DNA of 64,000 nt, taken from NCBI GenBank assembly GCA_029449245.1, contig JANATF010000012.1:1426001-1490000 (forward strand). Direction: 5' to 3'. Below, piece after piece: positions 36,233 to 45,827 of this stretch. The translations under genes and the position numbers were made by a program. The notes beneath the pieces were generated by a model. That model had not been told where the DNA came from and did not search any database. It was given only the letters and a program-made list of their open reading frames with translations. This DNA is from Mortierella alpina (Eukaryota; Mortierellomycota; Mortierellomycetes; Mortierellales; Mortierellaceae). Position 1 is the stretch's first letter; every line of letters starts with the position of its first letter.

Positions 36233-38889
36233 ATGGGAGTCAAAGGCCTGACGGGCCTCTTGCAAAAGCTGGCTCCGGATGCTGTCCGGCGGAAGCATAT
36301 CTCTGACTACAGGGGAAAGACTCTTGCGGTTGACGTGAGCTGCTTCTTGAATCGCTTCAGTACGTGCATGCATCATGGTCGTACACTGTGCCAAAGCTTG
36401 CGCAAAAGCCGATATGCTTATTATAATCTCCCCATACTTGCTTGTTATTTTCTTCAGTTTACGGATTAGACCCTCATCCTGCAAGGGTCCAGCGGGGCGT
36501 GTACAAGCTATGCATATTCCTAAAGCTTCACGGGATCAAGCCTATTTTCGTCTTTGACGGGCCGGGTCGCATCATCGAGAAACAACGAGAGACCCGACGG
36601 CGTGAGGCCCTCAAGCAAAAAGTGGAAAGGTCGTTTCAGTTTGAGAAAGAACGCAAGGAAAGTCTTAGAGGACTCAGAGGATCGGCACAACTGCTCCAGA
36701 CTTACTCGCCCGACAAGGTCACCTCCATCCTTGATGATATACGACTCCAAAGCGACGCGGCTGCAGTTCGAGTGACTTCAGTTAATCAGCCACCGTCGGA
36801 TGGCGACCTGCTTGTTAAGCACGAGGATGGAAAAGCAATGCAAACGGATCGACAAGAGGTAGAGTTGACGGCATCTGTGAAGGAAAACCTGCTAAAGTCG
36901 CCAGACTGGGAGACCTTGGATGCGCGCATTCTGGCTGACAGTGTCGAGGCGAGCAATCACGACGACCAAACATGGATCGCACCAGCCATAACCGAAAATA
37001 GTCAAGCTGATCTCGATGCACATCTCCGACATTCGAGTAATTTCTACGAAGGTGGAGCACCTTTATTTGACGCCGGTATGGCTGATAAAAGCCATGAGAT
37101 GGATCTGTTTGAGCGGGAGTTGGATACTCTGGACAGGCTTGAGCTGGATATAGAGACTGTGGACGGTTTGGACATCATTCAGGACTTGGCAGACAACAAC
37201 AGCAGTCTTCTCAGCAACGGGATCCCACAGATCCTAAGGACAGGAACCAGCATCACAGCGATTATTCCCACGAGCGACTTGATGCAAATCGCAAAGGAAG
37301 ACCCATCGGACCCAGACTTTGATGACAGGGTCAGGAAGAAAGTCCATGAGGCTCTGGAAAATTTTGTGCAGTCTGTAGAGTCTCGAGCACAGGAAAGTTC
37401 AGAGCTAGCGGCAGAAATCACTACGCAGAGACAGAAAGAATTGACTGCGCTGGAACAAAAACTAGTGCAGGAGATCAAGGAAACTTCACGCGGCAATGTT
37501 CGAAATCGCGCTTCGCGATCTGCTCCCGATCTTGACGTCAGCCAGCCATCTCAAGATCTCTCAGCTTCGGGATCTGAGGAGCGCGAGAAAGAGCCGAGCA
37601 CATTACCAGCCATTCTCACGTCCACTACCACTACCGCAGCCACCGCTACCGAGGAGGAACCAGTAGAACAGGACGCGACGGCAAAGGACGAGAATGCGGA
37701 TTTTTCATCGACTCCAGAGTTAACTCAGGATGGGTTCGCAGCCGATACCGCCGAATCAATGGATACTATTGCTGTTTCTGATACGGCCGATATGGCGGAT
37801 ATGGCGGTTATGGTCGATACTGCCGATACGGTCGACACTGCTGATACAGTCATTATGGCTGATATGGCCAGTATGGTCGACACAGTCAACACTGCTGATG
37901 CCGCCGACACTGTGGACACTATGCCGGCGGTAAGTGATGACACAAGGACGAGCAATGAGGAAACAACGGTTGAAGGATCCGTGGTCGAAACTGAGGAGCG
38001 AGACATGAAGTCGATGATATACAACGTTCTTTCGGCTCACCAGTCGCTTTTCACCTCACTTGAGCGTCGAACCTTGCGTGTGACGCGACCGCTGGTGCTC
38101 TCCTGCCAGTCCTTACTTCAGGCTATGGGCGAACCCGTCATCGTGGCCTTTGAAGCCGAGGCCGAGTCAGTTTGCGCACATTTGACAACCTTGGGCGTGG
38201 CGGATGCATCCGTCAGCGAGGATACCGACACGGCAGTGTTTGGGAATGGCTTGCTGCTGCGTCAGGTCGCTGTGGGTGGCGAGAAGGATATTTTGGAGAT
38301 CGACCCGCTCGTCGCCCACGCGGCTCTGGGAATGAACCGTGATGCCTTTCGCGACTTTTGCATTCTGTGCGGCACAGACTTTTCAGGGGTAAGAGAATCA
38401 TCATTACATTGCTCTTGCTCTTTAAGTCTGTTCATCGTCGTTAAAAAAAAAGTCATGCTCTATGAACCATTTCGGTAGACTATCGAGGGCATTGGACCCT
38501 TGCGGGCTGTTCAGCTCGTGCAGTATTATGGCAGCATTGAGGCGATCTTGGCAAACGTTAGCGACAAGTACAAACCTCGACCCGACTTTTTGTATGACCA
38601 GGCGCGTCGTGTCTTTGACAGAAAGCCTCAAGTATCACTGGACCCCACCATCTACGAGTGCAAACCTGAGATCCAGCCACTCTTGTCAGAGTTGCTTCTA
38701 AAGTACGGGATTGATGCTAATGAAGCCAAGGACGAGATCTTGTCTGACGCTGGTCTTGGAGGAGGACCTTCAGGCACTGCAATCGGCAGCTCCCTTGGGA
38801 GGGGGAGTTTTGGGGCAGACCCCTTCAGGGCTTCAGTCATTGACATTCCCGGAACGGCGTCGTCGTCCTTCAGCGGACAAAATATGTGA
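36233..38889 (+). CDS. XPG/FEN1-family nuclease with ~500-residue insert
   Basis: Three exons, 36233-36359, 36458-38388 and 38479-38889, give 822 residues. The XPG-N region at about 1-130 starts MGVKGL and has acidic residues D34 (LAVDVS) and D76 (VFDGPG). The XPG-I region begins with AFEAEAES (E608, E610, E612) and continues with D631 and D633 (EDTDTAVF) and D683 (CGTDFSG). The helix-hairpin-helix TIEGIGPLRAVQLVQYYG follows directly in exon 3. All residues that bind the two metals in FEN1 are present. Between the N and I regions lies a ~470-residue acidic, probably disordered insert with a DTADM/VDTADT repeat. A long spacer recalls RAD2/XPG, but the short C-terminus and FEN1-like N-region do not. 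I cannot place it among FEN1, EXO1, GEN1 or RAD2. No presequence is seen. Confidence 0.85.
37758..37923 (+). repeat. Coding tandem repeat of GAT-ATG-GC and GAY-AC units
   Basis: Inside exon 2 of the XPG-like gene, triplet-based units such as gatatggcg, gatacggtcgac and actgctgat alternate for about 165 bp. They encode about 55 residues of Asp, Thr, Ala, Val and Met (DTADM, DTVDTAD). Confidence 0.75.
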
Positions 38890-38925
38890 TGACCTTTGGC
38901 GGAACAATTGCATGCTCCTATGCAT

Positions 38926-41900
38926 TTATTCATTATAAATATCGTACATATCCAGTAGAGCCTCCTTTGCGTCTGCAAATTCTTCAGTGCTAACGCCCCC
39001 TGGCCCGTCGCCCTCAAATTGAGGCAGGAGCCTTAAGTCAATTCTCTTGACAGAGTCCGAGAGTGACTGTAGGTGCCAACGAGTTGTTGTCGACACTGCA
39101 AGGCGCGAGATTGTAGGTACGGATTGAACTGAGGTGCCAGAGATAAGAGAGGTAAAGAGAAAGAGACGAGTAAGACCTCGCATTAATGTTACGTAGCACA
39201 TTCCCGTCCTGCAAAACACGGATCGGAGCAAGACTAACCTTTGCTGGTGCCGTCCCCGCGAGTATTTGAAGGTGAGCGGTCGTGGGTCTGGTAGCCTTCA
39301 GGGGTCAGTCCTTGGAAAAATCGTGGGAAGGAAGTAGGAATGGGATACTTGAAAGGTGTGCTTATCCTGAAGGAGTTGAAAGGAAGAGGTCAAAGAACAA
39401 ATTCGTCCATACAGTTTTTTAGCCACCTACAAAGCCATTTGTGTCATCCATCAATTTTCATCACAAGTCAGTAAACTCGTACCTGGAATCTCCTAATGAC
39501 TTCTCGATGGCCAACGAGTCCAACAGGTTATCTACAACATCGCTGGGCGAGTTTTGCGTTCTGGTGTCCGAGATTGGTCAGTTTTGGAGGTGGCAACAAG
39601 AGGTAAGTTACAACAACGTCCCTTCACAAGATTGACATTTCCCATTTTGCAATGTGTTTAGTATTACCCAACAGCGTATTTCGCAAACTGGCTCGTCTCT
39701 AATCCACGCAACACAACCGATTGCGAAAAGACTTTGTCATCCTACAAAGCAACGTGCCTAGCTGTCAGTACGGTGTACAAAAAAATGGCTCAAGACTGGC
39801 GATCATCAGGATCATGGCGCTCACTCACAATGTCCCATTTCAAGGTGGAGAGGTCCAGCAAAGGTGAGCGTTTGCCAACCAGTTCTGGTAGCTTGCTAGA
39901 ACCGTAAGGGAAGGGAAGGCCGACTGAGAGTGTGCCTACAGTAGTGATGCTCCTCCAGTTGAGAGATCCAATCATATCCGCCATGAAGGTGGGGTTCCTG
40001 CGCAGTCTAATGAAGAAGTACCATTGACCGGCGAGCATTAGTACAGTCCTGGTTTGCTGCCATGTCATACAACAAAGTCTCTCAGAGTTGTCATCATACC
40101 TGCACGGCAAAAGGGCAGAGTCAATGCCGGCCGAGATGAACGCACTCGTATGGTACCGGTTTGAGGTCTAAGTGGGGCACAGCATATACTTCACATATTA
40201 ATGGTCCCATTCTTTAAAGTGATACAGTCAAGTGGGACATGTAGTTTCTCACTTACATCGATCCTGATGTTTTTGGACCACCCATCAGCGACTCGCTGAC
40301 TTGCAGTGGGTGCACGAACTGGTACATAGAGCGACGACAGTGTCGACAAGTTTGTCATGGCCAGAGTTTCATTCACAGCTCCTATGTGCCTTTCCTTCTA
40401 AATTTGCATATCATCATATTAGAATCCAGGTCTTTTGCATAGCGCGAGAGCAAGAGTGAAAAGTGCAACAACGAGGAGAGTAAACATACCATTGTCGACG
40501 TCTTTCGCATCTGATCGTCGCTCAATCCGTACGTGACGATCGCTGCCTTTGGAAAATCTTCCCGCAGCTGTTCAAGGTAGCTGCTTGCATAGCCGCCCCA
40601 GCCATTGAGCACATCCGCCAAAACTTGGAACCCCTACGAGCAGTCCGAGTCATGTAGGCGAATCATTAGTCAAGGTTGCCTTCTCTAGAGGCTTGATTGA
40701 ACACTATTGTAACGCATCATGCTGTACTTGCCTGTAGCTGATCGCACTCTTCGGTGAACAGTCTTAGATTTTCATCATACGTGTCCTTCTCCTGTTGAAA
40801 GTGGCATGATCATTAGCATACAGCCTTTTTACACTGTGGTAATACACTTTACATCGTCAGACTCAGGCCAAAAGTGTTCCAAGATCCTGTACCTTCTCCG
40901 TATCTGTGAAGGCTGCGCGTCCGTACGAAAACACGTCGAAAGGCATGAAGTCGCTGTTCATCTGATATCCACTGATTGTGACCATAGACTTTGGGTGAAA
41001 GTACACGCGATTGAAGTCTGACCACGTCCTTGTGGCATTCAGCTCCACGTCGTCTTCTTCAGCCTCTGTCGCTAACTGCAAAGCGAGCAGAAAATATATG
41101 CCTGAGTTTCCTTGATATGGATCACGAGTTCATTTTGCGGGTCGTTCTTGCCACTTACGCCCATCTCTTCGTCCTCTAGATGCTGTTGGTACGCAGATCT
41201 CTTATACTCTTGCTCCTGGAACGTTTCCATATGTGACGGATCCCTATTCCATTCAACCCCACGAGACAGATGAGTTGGTCAATTTATGACATGACTCCCT
41301 TGAGTCAAAAGAAGGACGTCTATGTCCATACCATGTAAGGTCCTGCATCTGATTGTATTGACCCTGCGCTGGCTCCGAATCATACAGCTTGTACTTTTTG
41401 ATTGATCCGAATCCGCCTGAGAGATGGTACACGATGTGTTAGAAGGTTGCTAGATAGGATCTCGTAACTCGACATATGCATGCATTACCTTTCAAGTCGT
41501 ATATCAAGGCTCTCGGCGTGTACGTTTCGACTCCCTAAAAAGTCGCGGGCGTGAGTGCTTCTGTCCGCGTATGGTCCTGTGTGAGGATCCTCGAAGATAA
41601 CCTTCTTATTTTTCTCCTGCAGTGGTTAGTTACCCTGTTCGTCATCCCGATCCTGTAAAGGCAGTCATGGTTGACAAGTTCTGGCTTGGTTTCCTCTTCG
41701 TCCCCTGGCTGCTGGTAGTTGAAGTGTGCCTCCTAAGAACACGAGTGCATATTCGCCGAACAAAAGCAACAGAAGTCGCGGAATGAACATGCTGGTTGAT
41801 CCCTTTGAGCAATGAGCCAGCACGCTGTGAGGATAGAGTCCTGTGACCGACGCTTACTTGGGTATTCCAGAAGTGAGTGCCCACGAAGTTGGCATAGTGG

Positions 41901-41929
41901 CCAAACTGCAGAGTGACGATTTCGTGCAT
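38926..41929 (-). CDS. DML1: DML1/Misato, tubulin/FtsZ-like mitochondrial inheritance protein
   Basis: Fifteen exons on the minus strand: 41858-41929, 41634-41732, 41489-41534, 41332-41416, 41159-41243, 40893-41075, 40732-40791, 40490-40633, 40257-40397, 40100-40167, 39829-40006, 39668-39741, 39483-39560, 39239-39366 and 38926-39128. Total 1644 nt, 547 residues. The N-terminus MHEIVTLQFGHYANFVGTHFWN is the Misato segment II signature. YTPRALIYDLKG, the WSDFNRVYFHP region, CDQLQGFQVLADVLNGWGGYASSYLEQL (tubulin-like core) and SQSVVLRG follow in family order. DML1 is needed for mitochondrial DNA and organelle partitioning in yeast, and human MSTO1 for mitochondrial fusion. Intron 7 has a GC donor (cag|gcaagt). 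The last acceptor is uncertain: ctcag at 39129 is preferred for its pyrimidine tract, while gcgag about 50 nt earlier also keeps frame. Confidence 0.92.
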
Positions 41930-42263
41930 GGGTTGCTGTTGATCTCGTTGCTGTTGAGAGAAACGAAAGGTTGAGAGGAAGGCAGTATGCTGCTAGAGAA
42001 TTCCTGTGGGCATTTTAAATCCAGTCGAAAGTCACTTTCCTCTTTTTAAACTCTTCGCTCTTTTCCTGCGAAACTCACTTTCACATTCATAACCGCAACC
42101 ACCACCCGCCATCAACAAGCACAGCTGCATCACGCGTGAGGAGCAAGAAACCCATCGCACTCTCGACATTAGCTGGTACCATCGTCACTTCTATCATTGC
42201 GGTAAGGACAGACAACCGGAAATAGCCCTCATTCCACGCTCAGGGCACATCAACACATTAGAC
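41930..42263. promoter_or_regulatory. Divergent promoter, DML1 and BLOC1S4-like gene
   Basis: 334 bp separate the two head-to-head start codons. The stretch has a T/C-rich centre near 42035-42090. No defined element is assigned. Confidence 0.45.
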
Positions 42264-43059
42264 ATGGAAAGTAGCGAAAGGCAAGAGTCTGTGCAAGCAG
42301 TAGCAAAGGAGCTCGCCCAGGAATTCAACGTGGACTCTCTTGCTACACCTGTGGTACGAACCAGCCATCTGTGCGACGCTTATGTGGCCATAATCACTCG
42401 GATACTAACTCGGGGTTCAATCCAGGTGAGGGAGCTCGGGACTCAAATTCAGACCGTAGCACTTCAGATGGATGGGATCAGGACACAAGTCAACCAGGTA
42501 CTGTCGCAGCATCACGCCCAGAAGAACAGAGAAAAAGAACTTTTGGACACGAAGAAGATCTTGCTGACCATTTGGCGATGCTCTCCTATTACAAACTCGG
42601 CTAGATCCAGGACCAAATACCGGGACTCAACCAGCAGACCAAGGATCTACTAGAGGGAGCTGAAGCATTGGAACAGATGTACAAACGGATCGATCATTTG
42701 GCGGTATGCATACACCCGACGTGACAGATCTTCTATTCTTTCCAGTTGCGCGAAAGGGATTATGACTGACTCTGTTATACTCCCGCAAGCAGCTTCTAGT
42801 GGAGAGTGTGGCTGCCACGGTAGCCGACGTCAACGGACACATGGATGAGGCGGAGCGGGAGCTGACCATGGCTGCGTTGCAGCCACTCCAAGCTGTATTA
42901 GGGTCTCTTAAAATGGTGCGTCCGTTGACTCGCATTCACTTTGCTTATGTACCGTACAAACGTCTGCTTGCTCTTTTCATTATCAAGTACTGGCACTCGC
43001 AACAACTCTGCTAACCTGTGCCTCTTACTCCGCAGGGCCCGAAGAGTTTCCGAGGGTGA
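42264..43059 (+). CDS. BLOC-1 subunit 4 (cappuccino/Cnl1)-like coiled-coil protein
   Basis: Four exons, 42264-42497, 42605-42703, 42793-42915 and 43036-43059, give 159 residues. The protein is small and helical. The C-terminal half (LLEGAEALEQMYKRIDHLA then VNGHMDEAERELT) follows the pattern of human BLOC1S4, where IYSRIDRLEAFV and EEQVTKAEAELG occupy equivalent places. The N-terminal helix (LCDAYVAIITRILT) recalls yeast Cnl1. BLOC-1 acts in endosomal tubulation and cargo sorting. The acceptor of exon 3 is a tandem aagcag (NAGNAG), so an extra Gln is possible. A 72-nt in-frame segment inside exon 1 (42354-42425) has complete intron signals; I keep it as coding because it supplies the Cnl1-like helix. 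Assignment rests on weak similarity; another helical BLOC/BORC subunit is the alternative. Confidence 0.55.
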
Positions 43060-43221
43060 AGGCATGGAAACTCTGGACGCCAATAAACTGACACGGCTCG
43101 AGAACTTCGTCTATATCACATGACTGCAGCACAGCTGAGTTTTCCACCCCTTTTCTGACCCCCTTCCCTCGAGTCCTGGGTCTGGTCTGACATTCAAACG
43201 ACTCTACACTCATCATCCAGC

Positions 43222-45633
43222 ATGTCAAAAAGCAACGAGCACGAGAGCAGCATCAAGGAGCTGCTCGACACTCTGGGAGGTAGCCCCGAGGACATTCAAC
43301 CCAAACACATCGCCGACCTCTCGACAGCACTCATCGCCGCTGTGGCCAATGCAGCGACAGCAGAAGGGCAAGACACTGTCAGGGCTCAGCAAAAAGAATA
43401 TCTGACGCGCTGCGCTTCTATACTCTCAAAGGAGCCGACTGCAGAAGAGGCTCAGGATGAAGGCAGCTTCCCATTGCTTCAAGTCCAGGGTGCTATTCTC
43501 AAGTCCCTGCTCCGCATGGTCATCAACGACTCGCCGTTCTCAGATGCCTTACTGAACAGCGACGCATACCAAATCATATTGCGCTTGCCAGGCTTTGCCT
43601 CAACATACCCCGCTTCAGATTCTCATTCAAAATCACTGCCATCCTCGTCCTTAACAGCAGCTGCAGCAGCCGGCGTGAAAATGACGCGTTTCAGGGATCT
43701 AAAGCCTATGGTGGCGATCCTTCTTGCCAAGGCATTCGAGACAGCCTCCAACAAGGATCACGCTAGAGACCGGAGTGCCGAGATTGTACTAGTTGATATC
43801 GGATCAGACAAGATCAAGATGCGCACAGCTGGATTCCAGGCGCTAGGCGTCATCGTACAAGCGGACATGACGATTGGCTGTGGGATCCTGAACAAGGAAG
43901 GGCTGTTGGTCGAGTTGATGGACTGCATCGAGTTGGAGCCAGAGCACATCCAGATCACCTTCACCGAGACCCTCTCAATGGCCTGTGCTGACGCGAAAAC
44001 AAGGACCTCCATCGGACAGCATTGTACCGAGTTTTTAAAGTCGATCGTTTCAAAAGGAGCCACCAAGGATCACCACCTCAAGGGTGCTGCTGCTGTTACC
44101 CTCACAAAAATCTCGTTGGCCGAGTCGAGAAAAGATCCATCCGTTGGTCTAAATGGCTTGGGTGGGGATTCCAGCTCTGAATCAAAGGGGAATGCCAGCA
44201 GTGCGGAAGAAGAAGCTCAGCTGGCCAAGCTATTTTCGGCACTCTTGAAGGACGACAAGAATGACGGTAACAGCGCCATCCAAGTCAACGCAGTCGAGGG
44301 TCTCGCGTATGCCAGCATCCAACCCGCAGTCAAACACCTCATCATCTCGGACAAGGCATTACTACTGTCATTGTTTCAGCTTGGCGAGGACACCAAGAGC
44401 AACCCTCTCAAGTACGGCTTGATCATCATTTTCAACAACCTCACAGCATTCAGGAAGCGCCTCAGCCCTGAACAGGAGCAAATGATCAAGCTGAAAAAGA
44501 TGGCAGGTCAGCTCCCCAAGAGCGAGTCGGGACGGACTCAAGGACAGGACAATGACGACCCGCTGGATGATGAGTCAGTAGTAAACCAGAGGAACATTGC
44601 CCTGGTAAAGCTGGGTATCATGCCCGCACTCCACGCCATTGGTCACCAGGCATCCGAAAACATTCGGCAGAGTCTGGCTCAGGTACTGAGAAATCTGATC
44701 ACCCCGCCAGAGACGCGTGGATTACTAGTTCAGCAAGGAGCTGTGCGCCTCTTGATCCCCATGGCCGTCATGTCACAATCGCAGGCACCAGTGTCCGAGT
44801 CCACCAAGACGGCTGCGACGCAAGCCTTGGCCAAGCTCTCCATCACGCTGGATCCGCGTCTGACGTTCAAGAATCAAAGGATACCCGAGTTGGTCAAACC
44901 GCTCATCTGGCTGCTCGATAGCACGGATCAGCTTTGTCAGTTTGAAAGTCTCATGGCTCTGACCAACCTTGGATCGATGGGCGATGTCCAGGTGCTGAGT
45001 TTGATCGTACACGAGGGAGGTATTGAGAAGATGGAGAACCTGCAGTTCTCGGAGCATAATTTGGTTCGGCGCGCAGCCACGGAGGCCCTCTGCAACATGA
45101 TCTTTTTCGAACCCGTGTTTGAGCTCTACAGCGATCCCAAGAAGAGCACCAACAAGATCCACCTGATGCTTGCACTTTGTGATGCGGACGACTTTATGAC
45201 TCGGAGAGCTGCCTCGGGGGCTCTTGCTGTACTGTCAACCAGCGCAGATGTGTGCACGATGATCATGAAGCAGGAGCGCGGTTTGGAGATCCTGAGGAGT
45301 TTGATCACACTGGGCGTGGCAGAATCAAAGGAGCAGGTGGATGAGGTTGAGGCCAAGGCGATCGAGGATGTGATGGCGGACCAGGAGGCGACGGTCGTAG
45401 ACCACGCTGTTGCTGTGGGCAGGATGGACGAGCTGCGTCACAGAGGCGCCGAGTGCTTCAAGAACCTCATCACGATCGGAGGCAAGGACATCAGCGAAAA
45501 GATAGCGGCCCAAGGCGGCATCCAGCAGCTGGCGAACCTGATCCAGACCAGCCAGAACGAGGCCGTGCGATACTGTGCGATGGAGGCCCTCAAAGCCATG
45601 TCTGAGCAGGGCATCAGGCTGGCCAAGGAATAA
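43222..45633 (+). CDS. SHE4: UNC-45/Cro1/She4 (UCS) myosin chaperone
   Basis: A single-exon gene for 803 residues. Armadillo/HEAT-type helical repeats run the whole length. The central and UCS segments are recognisable: ALIRR-type helices with KYGLIIIFNNLT, VVNQRNIALVKLGIMPAL, and in the C-terminal UCS domain RRAATEALCNM (about residue 615) and MTRRAASGALAVLS (about 655). As in other fungi, the N-terminal TPR domain of animal UNC-45 is absent. UCS proteins fold and stabilise myosin motor domains, and fungal She4/Rng3/Cro1 are needed for actomyosin function and polarity. The Ser/Glu-rich insert near residues 305-330 looks disordered. The next gene downstream on the same strand, starting 194 bp later, is the chaperonin subunit CCT4. 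Confidence 0.9.
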   Translation: MSKSNEHESSIKELLDTLGGSPEDIQPKHIADLSTALIAAVANAATAEGQDTVRAQQKEYLTRCASILSKEPTAEEAQDEGSFPLLQVQGAILKSLLRMVINDSPFSDALLNSDAYQIILRLPGFASTYPASDSHSKSLPSSSLTAAAAAGVKMTRFRDLKPMVAILLAKAFETASNKDHARDRSAEIVLVDIGSDKIKMRTAGFQALGVIVQADMTIGCGILNKEGLLVELMDCIELEPEHIQITFTETLSMACADAKTRTSIGQHCTEFLKSIVSKGATKDHHLKGAAAVTLTKISLAESRKDPSVGLNGLGGDSSSESKGNASSAEEEAQLAKLFSALLKDDKNDGNSAIQVNAVEGLAYASIQPAVKHLIISDKALLLSLFQLGEDTKSNPLKYGLIIIFNNLTAFRKRLSPEQEQMIKLKKMAGQLPKSESGRTQGQDNDDPLDDESVVNQRNIALVKLGIMPALHAIGHQASENIRQSLAQVLRNLITPPETRGLLVQQGAVRLLIPMAVMSQSQAPVSESTKTAATQALAKLSITLDPRLTFKNQRIPELVKPLIWLLDSTDQLCQFESLMALTNLGSMGDVQVLSLIVHEGGIEKMENLQFSEHNLVRRAATEALCNMIFFEPVFELYSDPKKSTNKIHLMLALCDADDFMTRRAASGALAVLSTSADVCTMIMKQERGLEILRSLITLGVAESKEQVDEVEAKAIEDVMADQEATVVDHAVAVGRMDELRHRGAECFKNLITIGGKDISEKIAAQGGIQQLANLIQTSQNEAVRYCAMEALKAMSEQGIRLAKE

Positions 45634-45827
45634 ATCATGTGACAGAGCCACAGCGAAGAGCGAGCGACGAAAGCAAACCACGACGTTAAATTTTCGCGGC
45701 CAGTGGGCCTGCCAGCCTTCTTTCAGGTTCTTTTTGGCGAGCAGCAAGTCCCTTTTTTTGATGCCCAACTGAATCTTCCTTGTTCATCCATCAGTCCACC
45801 CCCCTCAACACACATCTCGTACACATC

